Source: an uncultured Bacteroidales bacterium (GTDB lineage Bacteria; Bacteroidota; Bacteroidia; Bacteroidales; Bacteroidaceae). From it: a DNA stretch of 64,000 nucleotides. The notes beneath the pieces are model-generated. The model searched no databases and was not told the DNA's origin. It worked only from the letters and a program-made list of their open reading frames with translations. A program made the position numbers and the translations under genes. Where the stretch lies: contig CADCAG010000007.1 in the NCBI GenBank assembly GCA_902799355.1, positions 1-64,000 of the forward strand. The letters are read 5' to 3'. Of the stretch, positions 6,789 to 15,752 are shown one piece after another; positions within the stretch are counted from its first letter, which is position 1, and the number at the start of each line of letters is the position of its first letter.

Positions 6789-8468
6789 ATGTTACAAATC
6801 CGCTGCAAGAACAACAACGTCACCAAGAGCTTCCCTGAGGGAACGTCTCTGCTGGACATCTATCAGGAGTTTGCCGACGACATCAAGCTGCCCTACCCTG
6901 TGGTCTCGGCCAAAGTGAACAACGCCTCACAAGGTCTGAAGTTCAGGGTCTTCCAGAACCGTGACGTAGAATTCCTGGATGCCCGTCAAGGCAGTGGCCA
7001 CCGCGTCTATGTACGCTCGCTGTGCTTCCTGCTCTACAAGGCCACACAGGACATCTTCCCTGGCTCGAAGCTGTTCATTGAGCACACCATCTCGCGCGGG
7101 TACTATTGTAATTTTAAGAAGAAGAATAACGAGCCGCTGACGGAGAGCGACGTGACGCTCCTCTGCAACCGCATGCAGGAAATCGTCAATCTGGATATGC
7201 CCTTCCGTCGTACGGAGGCCACCAACGAAGAGGCCATCCGCGTCTTTGCTGAGCGAGGTTTCGCCGACAAGGTGAAACTGCTGGAGACCAGCGGGCAGAT
7301 CTATAGCGACTACTATACGCTGGGCGACACCGCCGACTACTACTATGGTCCGCTGGTGCCCAGTGCGGGATATCTGAAGGTGTTCGGCTTGGAACCCTAC
7401 CACGACGGTATGCTGTTGCGCGTGCCCGACTGGAACAATCCTACCATTTTGGCCGAGAAGGTCGACATGCCCAAGACCTACGAGATGTTTGCCGAGAAGA
7501 CGCGCTGGGACATCATCATGCGCCTGTCGAATGCCGGCGACGTCAACAAGGCCATTCTGAAAGGTCACGCCTCTGAACTGATACAGGTCAGCGAGGCCTT
7601 GCAGGAGAAGAAGATTGTGCAGATTGCCGAGGACATCGAGCGCCGCTTCCATGCGGAGAAGAATCCCATCCGTCTGGTACTCATCACTGGACCGTCATCA
7701 TCGGGTAAGACTACGTTCTGCAAGCGTCTGAGCATCCAGCTGCTGGCCTGCGGTCTGCGTCCGCTGTCGTTCTCTACCGACGACTACTTCGTGAATCGTG
7801 TAGACACGCCGAAGCTGCCCAATGGCGACTACGACTTCGACAACATCGAGGCTGTAGACTACCACCTGCTGGAAGACCATCTGACGCGTCTGATGAAGGG
7901 CGAGCGCGTGGAGATTCCGGAATACAACTTCTCTACGGGTAAGCGCGAGTGGAACGGCAAGAAGCTGAAGCTGGCTGGCGACACGGTACTCATCATTGAG
8001 GGTATCCATGCGCTGAACCCGCTGTTGACACAGCAGATAGACAACGCGCTGAAGTACAAGATATACATCTCGGCACTGACCAGCATATCACTGGACGACC
8101 ATAACTGGATTCCCGTACACGACAACCGCCTGTTGCGCCGCATCATCCGCGACTATAACAAGGGCGCGTTCACTGCCCAGGAGACCATTGCCCAGTGGAA
8201 GAACGTCTGCGAGGCAGAAGACAAATGGATATTCCCCTATCAGGAGACGGCCGACGTAATGTTCAACTCAGCGCTGAACATAGAGTTTGCCGTGCTGCGC
8301 ACCCATGCAGAGATCATCCTCTCCAGCGTGCCTAAGAACTGTCCAGAATACAGCGAGGCGCACCGACTGCTGAAGTTCATCCACTACTTCCTGCCTGTCA
8401 GTGATAAGGAGATACCGCCCACCAGCATTATGCGTGAGTTCTTGGGAGGCTCCAGCTTCAAGTACTAA
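6789..8468 (+). CDS. Nucleoside (uridine) kinase with TGS and synthetase-like N-terminal domains
   Basis: A 559-residue cytoplasmic protein. Residues 1-60 form a TGS domain; about 90-250 resemble the editing (SAD) region of threonyl-tRNA synthetase ('RRTEATNEEAIRVFAERGFA', 'LETSGQIYSDYY'). The C-terminal half is a uridine kinase/phosphoribulokinase fold with Walker A 'GPSSSGKTT' at about 299-307 and 'EIPEYNFSTGKR' and 'IIEGIHALNP' further on. Such fusions are usual in Bacteroidota and annotated as nucleoside kinase; the substrate is probably uridine or cytidine, but the role of the tRNA-synthetase-like part is unknown. No HxxxH zinc site typical of active editing was confirmed. Confidence 0.85.
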   Translation: MLQIRCKNNNVTKSFPEGTSLLDIYQEFADDIKLPYPVVSAKVNNASQGLKFRVFQNRDVEFLDARQGSGHRVYVRSLCFLLYKATQDIFPGSKLFIEHTISRGYYCNFKKKNNEPLTESDVTLLCNRMQEIVNLDMPFRRTEATNEEAIRVFAERGFADKVKLLETSGQIYSDYYTLGDTADYYYGPLVPSAGYLKVFGLEPYHDGMLLRVPDWNNPTILAEKVDMPKTYEMFAEKTRWDIIMRLSNAGDVNKAILKGHASELIQVSEALQEKKIVQIAEDIERRFHAEKNPIRLVLITGPSSSGKTTFCKRLSIQLLACGLRPLSFSTDDYFVNRVDTPKLPNGDYDFDNIEAVDYHLLEDHLTRLMKGERVEIPEYNFSTGKREWNGKKLKLAGDTVLIIEGIHALNPLLTQQIDNALKYKIYISALTSISLDDHNWIPVHDNRLLRRIIRDYNKGAFTAQETIAQWKNVCEAEDKWIFPYQETADVMFNSALNIEFAVLRTHAEIILSSVPKNCPEYSEAHRLLKFIHYFLPVSDKEIPPTSIMREFLGGSSFKY

Positions 8469-8473
8469 AAAAT

Positions 8474-8500
8474 AAAGGTATGACGATGGTCATACCTTTT
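8474..8500. terminator. Bidirectional terminator between kinase and ROK genes
   Basis: AAAGGTATGAC (8474-8484) and GTCATACCTTTT (8489-8500) form a tight hairpin with a 4-nt loop; A-rich on the left and T-rich on the right, so it serves both converging genes. Confidence 0.8.
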
Positions 8501-8519
8501 ATTATATCATTTCAATTGC

Positions 8520-9503
8520 TTATTTGAACAACGAGTATTCCTTTACCTTCCACGCCAAGGCGCTGGCGCCAAGCACGTTGCGCTCATGGTCGTTGATGGT
8601 AGAGAGAACGATTTTCACCTTATCTCGGATGTTGCCAAAGACATTCTGCATGAAAGCTTCCTGCATCACGTCCCACATCCTGTCGATATACTGTAACAGC
8701 ATACCCGTCAGCACGATAGCCTCGGGATTGATGACGCTGGCATAGTTGGACAAAGCCCTGCCGAGTATCTCTGCTGTGCGCTTCCACACCTCCTTAGCCA
8801 TTTCATCACCCTGGTCAGCACATGCGGCGATAGCGTCCAAGGTAAGCTCTGGCAACTGACGCAATGTACTTGGCGCATCGCTGGCCTCCATCAAGTCGCG
8901 TGCTGTCTGGATGATGCCACGCGTAGAGACATACTCCTCCAGGCATCCTCTACGGCCACAGGTACATAGGCGACCACCATCCTCCACACAGGTATGACCA
9001 AACTCACAGGCAAAGCCCTCGCTACCCAGGTGAGCCTGTCCGTTGCTGAAGAAGCAGCTTCCCAGACCGCTACCTACCAAGGTGACGACGACGAAGTTGT
9101 CCATACCGTGAGCGACACCATAGGCCCACTCGCCAAGTGCTGTCACATGGGCGTCGTTACCCAAGGCCACAGCAAGTCCGATGCTGTCACGCAACATGGC
9201 AGCAATAGGTACGATACCCTTCCACGGCATATTGGCTGCATTCTCGATACATCCTGTCAGATAGTTGGCACTGGGGGCACACATACCCACCGAACGAATA
9301 TTCTCGTAGCCGCCATTATTCTCAGCGAGCGTAATGACACGCTCAGAAAGCACCTCAACGAAGTTGTTCACATTAGGATAGTCCTGGGTAGGAATGTAAT
9401 CTTGTGCCAAAATATTACCACGCAGATCCACAACGGCAATGGCTGTCGTTGAAGAATCGATGTTGACACCTATCACTTTGGATTTTACCTTGTCGTTTAC
9501 CAT
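8520..9503 (-). CDS. ROK family protein with altered ATP-binding motif
   Basis: A 327-residue ROK (repressor, ORF, kinase) protein without the N-terminal helix-turn-helix of ROK repressors. The zinc motif is intact ('CTCGRRGCLEE', about 189-199, with the preceding GHTC). The catalytic-base position is intact ('GNDAHVTALGE', about 115-125). The N-terminal phosphate loop, normally DxGGT, reads 'NIDSSTTA' and the second loop reads 'LVGSGLGS', so ATP binding is probably impaired. It lies 12 bp downstream of a second ROK gene and they share about half their sequence by eye, so they arose by tandem duplication. The role may be sugar sensing and not phosphorylation. Confidence 0.8.
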   Translation of the reverse strand: MVNDKVKSKVIGVNIDSSTTAIAVVDLRGNILAQDYIPTQDYPNVNNFVEVLSERVITLAENNGGYENIRSVGMCAPSANYLTGCIENAANMPWKGIVPIAAMLRDSIGLAVALGNDAHVTALGEWAYGVAHGMDNFVVVTLVGSGLGSCFFSNGQAHLGSEGFACEFGHTCVEDGGRLCTCGRRGCLEEYVSTRGIIQTARDLMEASDAPSTLRQLPELTLDAIAACADQGDEMAKEVWKRTAEILGRALSNYASVINPEAIVLTGMLLQYIDRMWDVMQEAFMQNVFGNIRDKVKIVLSTINDHERNVLGASALAWKVKEYSLFK

Positions 9504-9515
9504 GTCTACCTCCTT

Positions 9516-10496
9516 TTACTTAAACAACGAATACTCCTTGACGCCCCATGCCAACACGCTGGCACCCAAGATATTGCGTGTACGATTCTCCAGCGCAGAG
9601 ACCATCAGCTTCACCCTGCCCTCCGTGTTATGGAAAACATGAGCCTCGAAAGCCTCATTGGCGGGTTCAAAGAGCCATTTGCCTGCCTGAGCAATACCTC
9701 CCGTAAAGACGATAGCCTCCGGATTCAGTATCGACGCATAGTTGGCAAGGCCAACACCAAGATAGTAACCCGTACGGCGATAGGTCTCTATGGCCAACTC
9801 GTCGCCCAATTCACAGAAATCCTGGATAATCTTCGGTGACAGCTTATCGACCTGACGCATCATAGAGGGCTCTGGACGCTGAGCAAGAACCTCTTGGGCA
9901 GTCTGCACAATACCATTGGCAGCGGTATAGGTCTCCAGACAGCCTCGTTTGCCACAGCCACACTGTCGACCGTTAGGGACAAAACACGTATGACCAACCT
10001 CTCCAGCGAAGCCGTCATTGCCCAGATGGACAATACCGTTGCTGAAGAAGCAGCTACCCATACCGTGACCCAATGAGATAATGACGAAGTCGCGCATACC
10101 GTGAGCAGCACCAAAGGCCTGCTCGCCAAGCGCCATTGCATGGGCATTGTTACCCAGGGCCACAGCTATCCCCAGACGGTCGCGCAACATGGCAGCCAGG
10201 GGGATGACACCCTTCCACGGCATATTGGGAGCATTCTCGATACTACCCGTGCGATAGTTACCGCTGGGCGAGCAGATACCTACCGAGCGGATGGAGTCGT
10301 AGCCTCCATTGGCTTCCACCAGGTTCAGGATGTGTTCGCAGAGTACTGATAAGTAGTCTCCGATGTATGGATGCTCAGATGTTATGAAACAATCTGTTGC
10401 AATAATCTCTCCGCGAATATCGACAATTCCTATCGATGTCCGTTCCAGACTGATGTCTACTCCGACAACGCGTGTCTTGATAGCATTCTGAATCAT
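9516..10496 (-). CDS. ROK family protein with catalytic Asp replaced by Asn
   Basis: A 326-residue paralog of the gene immediately downstream. The zinc-binding motif is conserved ('CGCGKRGCLETY'), as is the general fold and length. The residue that acts as catalytic base in ROK kinases (Asp in NDA) is Asn here: 'GNNAHAMALGE'. The N-terminal loop reads 'DISLERTS' instead of DxGGT. Compared with the intact glucokinase at 55360-56343, two of the key kinase motifs are lost, so it is probably a non-catalytic sugar binder. It lacks a DNA-binding domain. Its promoter (10558-10528) is divergent from lysS. Confidence 0.8.
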   Translation of the reverse strand: MIQNAIKTRVVGVDISLERTSIGIVDIRGEIIATDCFITSEHPYIGDYLSVLCEHILNLVEANGGYDSIRSVGICSPSGNYRTGSIENAPNMPWKGVIPLAAMLRDRLGIAVALGNNAHAMALGEQAFGAAHGMRDFVIISLGHGMGSCFFSNGIVHLGNDGFAGEVGHTCFVPNGRQCGCGKRGCLETYTAANGIVQTAQEVLAQRPEPSMMRQVDKLSPKIIQDFCELGDELAIETYRRTGYYLGVGLANYASILNPEAIVFTGGIAQAGKWLFEPANEAFEAHVFHNTEGRVKLMVSALENRTRNILGASVLAWGVKEYSLFK

Positions 10497-10527
10497 ACCA
10501 AATGTGTTTTATTCAAGTATTACGCGA

Positions 10528-10558
10528 CAAAAATAGTAAATATTTTTTTATCTACAAA
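10528..10558 (-). promoter_or_regulatory. Promoter of the ROK gene pair
   Basis: On the minus strand, TTTG (10558-10555) and TATTTTTG (10535-10528) are spaced 19 bp, a full -33/-7 match. Confidence 0.7.
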
Positions 10559-10599
10559 ACTTTATCCACTTTTTTATCAACTTTTTAAAGATTTCTTTG

Positions 10600-10607
10600 T
10601 ACCTTTG
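10600..10607 (+). promoter_or_regulatory. Promoter -7 box for lysS
   Basis: TACCTTTG lies 27 bp before the chosen lysS start, which supports that start over upstream in-frame codons. Confidence 0.7.
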
Positions 10608-10634
10608 CAACGTATTTCGACATTTTTGACAGAT

Positions 10635-12365
10635 ATGAACGTTTTAGAACTCAGTGAACAAGAAATTGGCAGACGCGAAAGTCTGCAACAATTACGCGCG
10701 ATGGGTATCAATCCCTATCCTGCTGCGGAATATCCCACCAACGCATTCTCAACAGAGATTATAGATAGTTTTCAGGACGATGCTGAGCCCCGCGAAGTGA
10801 GCATTGCCGGCCGTATGATGAGCCGTCGTGTCATGGGTAAGGCCTCATTTGTAGAATTACAAGACTCCAAAGGCCGTATTCAGGTGTACATCACCCGCGA
10901 CGACCTCTGCCCTGGTGAGGACAAGGAGCTTTACAATACTGTTTTCAAGAAGTTGCTGGACATCGGTGACTTCATCGGCATCAAGGGTTTCGTATTCCGT
11001 ACTCAGACTGGCGAGATCAGCGTCCACTGTAAGGAGCTGACACTGCTGTCTAAGGCACTGAAGCCCCTGCCCATCGTGAAATACAAAGACGGTGTGGCCT
11101 ACGACAAGTTCGACGACCCTGAGCTGCGCTATCGTCAGCGTTATGTCGACCTGGTAGTCAACGAGGGCGTCAAGGACACCTTCCTGAAGCGTGCCACCAT
11201 CATCCGCACGCTGCGTAGCATTCTCGACAACGCTGGCTATACAGAGGTTGACACACCTATCCTGCAGAATATCGCTGGTGGTGCTTCTGCCCGCCCATTC
11301 ATCACCCACTTCAATGCGCTCAACCAGGACATGTACATGCGTATCGCCACCGAGCTGTACCTGAAGCGCCTCATCGTAGGTGGTTTCGAGGGTGTCTACG
11401 AGATGGGCAAGAACTTCCGCAACGAAGGTATGGACAAGACCCACAACCCTGAGTTCACCTGCATGGAGCTCTACGTCAGCTATAAGGACCTGCTGTGGGG
11501 TATGACCTTCACCGAAAACATGCTCGAACAGATATGTACCGCCGTCAACGGCAAACCAGAGGTAGAGATTGACGGCAACGTCATCTCGTTCCGTGCGCCC
11601 TTCCGTCGTCTGCCTATCCTCGATGCCATCAAGGAGAAGACCGGTTTCGACTGCGACGGCAAGAGTGAGGAGGAGATTCGCCAGTTCTGCCTCTCCAAAG
11701 GTATGGACGTCGACGAGACGATGGGTAAGGGTAAGCTCATCGACGAGCTCTTCGGTGAGTTCTGCGAGGGCTCATTCATCCAGCCCACCTTCATCACCGA
11801 CTATCCTGTCGAGATGTCGCCGCTCACCAAGATGCACCGCTCAAAGCCCGGCCTCACCGAGCGTTTCGAGCTGATGGTGAATGGTAAGGAGCTGGCCAAC
11901 GCCTACTCAGAGCTGAACGACCCCATCGACCAGGAGGAGCGCTTTATCGAGCAGATGCGCCTTGCCGACAAGGGTGATGACGAGGCTATGATCATCGACC
12001 AGGACTTCCTGCGTGCTTTGCAGTATGGTATGCCTCCTACGTTTGGTATCGGTATCGGTATCGACCGTCTGGTGATGCTGCTCACGGGTAAGTTCACCAT
12101 TGGCGAGGTCATGCTGTTCCCACAGATGAAGCCCGAGAAGAAGATTCCTCAGAGCACTCCTGCCGAGTGGGCCGAGATTGGCGTTGCTGAAGAGTGGGTT
12201 CCCGTACTCCGTAAGGCAGGTTTCAACCTCGTGCAGAACATTGCGACAGAGAAGGCTCAGGGACTGCAACAGAAGATTGGCGACATCGTCAAGAAGTACA
12301 AGCTCGACATGCAGAAGCCCTCTGTCGACGAGGTAGCTGCGTGGATTGAAAAGGCTAACGTTTAA
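10635..12365 (+). CDS. lysS: Lysyl-tRNA synthetase, class II
   Basis: A 576-residue enzyme that charges tRNA-Lys in the cytoplasm. The start at 10635 ('MNVLELSEQEIGRRESLQQL') is chosen because the open frame upstream runs through the promoter. An OB-fold anticodon-binding domain occupies about 55-165 ('VSIAGRMMSRRVMGKASFVE'). The class II core follows with motif 2 'FRNEGMDKTHNPEFTCMELY' and motif 3 'GIGIGIDRLVML'. A C-terminal extension of about 70 residues is common in Bacteroidota. Codon use is strongly biased, as expected for a highly expressed gene. Its stop codon lies in a heptamer array that leads into gpsA. Confidence 0.95.
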   Translation: MNVLELSEQEIGRRESLQQLRAMGINPYPAAEYPTNAFSTEIIDSFQDDAEPREVSIAGRMMSRRVMGKASFVELQDSKGRIQVYITRDDLCPGEDKELYNTVFKKLLDIGDFIGIKGFVFRTQTGEISVHCKELTLLSKALKPLPIVKYKDGVAYDKFDDPELRYRQRYVDLVVNEGVKDTFLKRATIIRTLRSILDNAGYTEVDTPILQNIAGGASARPFITHFNALNQDMYMRIATELYLKRLIVGGFEGVYEMGKNFRNEGMDKTHNPEFTCMELYVSYKDLLWGMTFTENMLEQICTAVNGKPEVEIDGNVISFRAPFRRLPILDAIKEKTGFDCDGKSEEEIRQFCLSKGMDVDETMGKGKLIDELFGEFCEGSFIQPTFITDYPVEMSPLTKMHRSKPGLTERFELMVNGKELANAYSELNDPIDQEERFIEQMRLADKGDDEAMIIDQDFLRALQYGMPPTFGIGIGIDRLVMLLTGKFTIGEVMLFPQMKPEKKIPQSTPAEWAEIGVAEEWVPVLRKAGFNLVQNIATEKAQGLQQKIGDIVKKYKLDMQKPSVDEVAAWIEKANV

Positions 12366-12391
12366 TGTTTAATTTTTAACGTTTAATATAC
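12357..12391. repeat. 5 x 7-bp degenerate array at the lysS-gpsA junction
   Basis: Units read AACGTTT, AATGTTT, AATTTTT, AACGTTT, AATATAC. The array covers the last two lysS codons and stop and ends 2 bp before the gpsA start codon. Confidence 0.7.
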
Positions 12392-12393
12392 TG

Positions 12394-13389
12394 ATGTACG
12401 ATTGCGGACGCATAGCGATTATCGGTGGCGGAAGCTGGGCAACAGCCATTGCCAAGATTGTGGTAGGTCACACCCACCACATCGGATGGTATATGCGTCG
12501 CGACGACCGAATAGAGGACTTCCGTCGCATGGGTCACAACCCTGCCTACCTCACCAGCGTCCACTTCAACATCGACGAGATATTCTTTTCCAGTGACCTC
12601 AACAAGATTGTCCAACAGTACGACACGCTGGTCTTCGTGACCCCGTCGCCCTATCTGAAGAGTCACCTGAAGAAGCTCAAGACACGCATCCGCGACAAGT
12701 TTATCATCACCGCCATCAAGGGTATCGTACCTGACGAGAACCTTGTCTGTTCAGAATACTTCCATCAGGTCTACGACGTGCCCTATGAGAATCTCGCGTG
12801 CATCGGTGGTCCGTCGCATGCGGAGGAGGTGGCGCTGGAACGTCTCTCCTACCTCACCGTAGGATGTGCCGACATCGACAAGGCACAGTCGTTTGCAGAC
12901 ATTCTCACCAGCGACTTCATCAAGACCAAGACATCTACCGACGTCATCGGCATTGAATACTCTTCGGTACTGAAGAACGTCTATGCCATTGCCGCTGGTA
13001 TCTGCAACGGTCTGAAGTTTGGTGACAACTTTCAGGCAGTACTCATGTCCAACGCCGTTCAGGAGATGGCACGTTTCCTCAAGGTGGTACACCCCATAGA
13101 GCGCAACATCGTTGACAGCTGCTATCTGGGTGACCTGCTGGTGACGGGCTACTCCAACTTCTCGCGTAACCGCACCTTTGGAACAATGATTGGCAAGGGC
13201 TACAGCGTCAAGTCGGCACAGATAGAGATGGAGATGATAGCAGAAGGTTACTTCGGCACCAAGTGTATGAAGGAAATCAACCGCCACTGTCACGTCAATA
13301 TGCCCATCCTCGATGCTGTATATAATATATTGTACGAGCGTATCAGTCCACAGATTGAAATCAAGCTGCTTACTGACTCCTTCAGATAG
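12394..13389 (+). CDS. gpsA: Glycerol-3-phosphate dehydrogenase [NAD(P)+]
   Basis: A 331-residue cytoplasmic enzyme that reduces dihydroxyacetone phosphate to sn-glycerol 3-phosphate for phospholipid synthesis. It has the N-terminal nucleotide-binding loop 'IAIIGGGSWATAIAKI' (about 7-22), 'AIKGI' near 108-112, and the C-terminal helical domain with 'EYSSVLKNVYAIAAG' (about 188-202, catalytic Lys) and 'GDLLVTGYSNFSRNRTFG'. Length is typical. It follows lysS by 28 bp and is probably in the same transcript. Confidence 0.93.
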   Translation: MYDCGRIAIIGGGSWATAIAKIVVGHTHHIGWYMRRDDRIEDFRRMGHNPAYLTSVHFNIDEIFFSSDLNKIVQQYDTLVFVTPSPYLKSHLKKLKTRIRDKFIITAIKGIVPDENLVCSEYFHQVYDVPYENLACIGGPSHAEEVALERLSYLTVGCADIDKAQSFADILTSDFIKTKTSTDVIGIEYSSVLKNVYAIAAGICNGLKFGDNFQAVLMSNAVQEMARFLKVVHPIERNIVDSCYLGDLLVTGYSNFSRNRTFGTMIGKGYSVKSAQIEMEMIAEGYFGTKCMKEINRHCHVNMPILDAVYNILYERISPQIEIKLLTDSFR

Positions 13390-13400
13390 ACAAACAAAGA

Positions 13401-13426
13401 GAAAGCGCTGACGAATCAGCGCTTTC
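13401..13426. terminator. Bidirectional terminator
   Basis: GAAAGCGCTGA (13401-13411) and TCAGCGCTTTC (13416-13426) form a perfect 11-bp stem with a 4-nt loop, followed by T-rich sequence on the plus strand. It lies between the converging gpsA and thioredoxin genes. Confidence 0.85.
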
Positions 13427-13436
13427 TTCTTTATCT

Positions 13437-13949
13437 CTACTTGAATAATTTGTCGAGCATCTCGTAGAACTTTGGATCTTCTCCGACAACCGTATCCACG
13501 ACCTTTCCTTCAGGACTGATAATAATCTTCGTGGGGAATCCGGAGATGAGATAGTCATCGCAGACATCAGAACCTTTGGGTACGTAGACATGCTTCCAAG
13601 GCAACTCGTACTCTTCAACGGCTCTTTTCCATTTCCGCTTACTGTCATTACAGTCCATACCCAGAATCTCCATCTTGCTCTTATACTTCTGATAGTATCT
13701 CTTCATCTCGGGGATGCCCTTGATACACCAGCCGCACCATGAGCCCCAGAAGTCGAGAATGAGGTATTTACCACGCAGCGACTCCAGCGACAGAGGCTGG
13801 CCGTCAATATCTTCGAGGACGAAGTCAGGAGCCATAGTGCCAACGGGCAGCACTTCCTCTTCTTCCTCCTCTTCTTCCTGTGCATAGCCATTCGTCAGGC
13901 CACCAAAGGCAAGGATGGCAACCATCAGCCATTTTATTGTTTCCTTCAT
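13437..13949 (-). CDS. Secreted TlpA-like thioredoxin-fold protein with poly-Glu linker
   Basis: A 170-residue exported protein. The signal peptide ends near 'GYAQ' (residue about 24), followed directly by a run of eight Glu, then an AhpC/TSA-Redoxin domain ('MAPDFVLEDIDGQPLSLESL') with the active site 'FWGSWCGWCIKG' (CxxC about 73-76) and cis-Pro 'GFPTKIIISPEGKVV'. Proteins of this family reduce or resolve periplasmic thiols and are common in Bacteroidota; the partner is unknown. The mature N-terminus is a GAG/GAA microsatellite at 13848-13875, which may vary in length. Confidence 0.85.
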   Translation of the reverse strand: MKETIKWLMVAILAFGGLTNGYAQEEEEEEEEVLPVGTMAPDFVLEDIDGQPLSLESLRGKYLILDFWGSWCGWCIKGIPEMKRYYQKYKSKMEILGMDCNDSKRKWKRAVEEYELPWKHVYVPKGSDVCDDYLISGFPTKIIISPEGKVVDTVVGEDPKFYEMLDKLFK

Positions 13950-13983
13950 GCTTTTTAATTATTTAGAAAGTGAATAACTACAC

Positions 13984-14135
13984 CTATTTACGTATCAGCG
14001 TCGAACCTACAGCGCCCAACTGGATGGCATAGACGCCCTTCTGAAGGTTAGTTTGTTGCGACCATCCCATGTAGGTCCCCACGACGAGGAGATATTCGTA
14101 AGGCTGTCAATATCCAAAATCTCAACTGTTTCATA
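13984..14135 (-). pseudogene. Remnant of a secreted-protein gene
   Basis: On the minus strand one frame reads 'VEILDIDSLTNISSSWGPTW' and then fails; another frame from about 14064 reads 'LQKGVYAIQLGAVGSTLIRK' to a TAG at 13986-13984. The latter has the form of a C-terminal sorting tail (GxYxIxxG...IRK) of secreted Prevotella proteins. The two parts are out of frame, so this looks like the decayed 3' end of a deleted gene. It lies just downstream of the S37 peptidase gene. Confidence 0.4.
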
Positions 14136-14153
14136 GGCATATTTTATATATTA

Positions 14154-15752
14154 TTAATTGCTCTTCAACATCGTCCTGACGGTGCTAATGATATAGTTCT
14201 TGTCGCTGGCACCATAATAGTGTGGATTGTTAAGCTGCCAATTGTGAACACCTTTGGTAACGGTATGTTTCTTGACGTATGGATCGTCAGCAGCAGGGTC
14301 GAGGATGGCTGCACCCGTCCAGGGATCGTCTGCTCCATAGACGAATAACATGCGGCACTTCTTATCGTTGCGGTTGTTTTGGACAAAGGATAGGACGTTC
14401 TTCATCAGTTTGCCACCATCATACGTTGTTTCATAGTTGGTATTGTATCTTATGATGGTTTGCCAGCGATTAAATGTTTTGACATCGTTTTCTGTGATGT
14501 ATTCATCGTCCAGCAGCCACTGCCAGTCATACAGGAAATAGCCCAATTCCTTGGAGGCTTGGATGCTATAGATAATATCCAGAACTTTGCTGGGAACTAC
14601 CTGCTCCGACTCCTCTGCTGCAGACTCCTCTTCATCCCAGTAATCGTCATCATCTTCAAAGTCTTCGTAATCGTCGTAGGTGTCGTCTTCGTAGTCATAA
14701 TACTCATCTTCCTTTTCGATCTCATATAATTTACGAAGTTCCTTCAGTCTCTTGTTGAAATTATTTTTACCCAGCGAGGCGAAAAGGTAATATTTCTTGG
14801 CAGAGCTAGCCGAGGTGGGAATGACATCTGCCCATTCATCAATGGGGTGATAGGCAAACTTCTGGAACATGGTCTTCATGAAACGGTAGGCCATCAGTCG
14901 GGTAATGCTCTTCGTCGAGTATTTCTGCACTTTTGCGTTGTCAGCAAATTCGGCTTTATACAGTACTGCCACCTCTTCCTGTAAATCCCCATCACTAAGA
15001 TAATTCTTCAGAGCTTCCCAACTCTTTTCCTGTGCCTCTGTTCCTTTTGCGCATTGCTTGGTGACATATTGGCCAATGCCTGAGGATTCTGCCTCGGTGC
15101 AGAAGGGGGCGCAGAAGGGCACATAGACATCCACTTCGTTTGGATAGTAGTAGGCATAGAGGGTGGTCAAGATACCATTCTTGCTGATACCAGTGCTAAT
15201 CCACTTGCCGTTAAATGCTTTAGTTGTTTTCATAGCTGTCACAATATCGTGCAGGTCAGCAGTTGACTGTGCAGCTGTATTAAGATTCCAATAGCTGGGG
15301 GTCTTATAGTCTTCTCCAGAGTTCCCAATCTCCGAGCGTTTGTAGTAGCGGTGTTCCACCTCGAGATAGTTGCCTCCGAAAATCTTCGATATATCTGGTT
15401 GGCTGAAGTATTTGCGCTCTGAGATGGAGTAACCCTGTGTATGGAGGATGGTGACACTGTCTGGGTGACGATAGTGGAAGGCACAATATTGTTTGAAACT
15501 TCCTGCCTCCGGATTCTTATGGTCCAGGGGCTGATTGAAATAGAAATACGTCACTTTGCTGCCATCTTTGTCTATGGTGTCCTTGATGATGGTCACGCGG
15601 TCAGACTTGGCAAGAATATCCCTAGCCGTCTGAATGTTCTGGCCTGACTGTCTGGATTCTCCATCAGATACCGGATCGTCTTTACTACATGAAGTGTATA
15701 CGAGTCCGCCTATGGCGATAATGGCATAAAGCCAATGAAGTCTTTTATTCAT
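14154..15752 (-). CDS. S37-type serine aminopeptidase, lipoprotein
   Basis: A 532-residue protein with a lipoprotein signal ('GGLVYTSCSKDD', Cys about 22), so anchored in the envelope. The body resembles peptidase family S37 (PS-10, tripeptidyl aminopeptidase): 'SKVTYFYFNQPLDHKNPEAG' early, nucleophile region 'STGISKNGILTTLYAYYYP' (about 186-204), and a late Asp ('FVYGADDPWTGA') and His ('GVHNWQLNNP') that complete a plausible Ser-Asp-His triad. An unusual Asp/Glu/Tyr-rich insertion (about residues 346-385) interrupts the helical lid region. It probably releases short peptides from N-termini of external proteins. No promoter box was recognised, and 15753-15903 holds no gene. Confidence 0.75.
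   Translation of the reverse strand: MNKRLHWLYAIIAIGGLVYTSCSKDDPVSDGESRQSGQNIQTARDILAKSDRVTIIKDTIDKDGSKVTYFYFNQPLDHKNPEAGSFKQYCAFHYRHPDSVTILHTQGYSISERKYFSQPDISKIFGGNYLEVEHRYYKRSEIGNSGEDYKTPSYWNLNTAAQSTADLHDIVTAMKTTKAFNGKWISTGISKNGILTTLYAYYYPNEVDVYVPFCAPFCTEAESSGIGQYVTKQCAKGTEAQEKSWEALKNYLSDGDLQEEVAVLYKAEFADNAKVQKYSTKSITRLMAYRFMKTMFQKFAYHPIDEWADVIPTSASSAKKYYLFASLGKNNFNKRLKELRKLYEIEKEDEYYDYEDDTYDDYEDFEDDDDYWDEEESAAEESEQVVPSKVLDIIYSIQASKELGYFLYDWQWLLDDEYITENDVKTFNRWQTIIRYNTNYETTYDGGKLMKNVLSFVQNNRNDKKCRMLFVYGADDPWTGAAILDPAADDPYVKKHTVTKGVHNWQLNNPHYYGASDKNYIISTVRTMLKSN

Noticed and set aside
12394-12666. Minus-strand frame within gpsA and a plus-strand 64-codon frame at its start
   Set aside because: Both overlap the well-supported gpsA coding frame and lack any motif.
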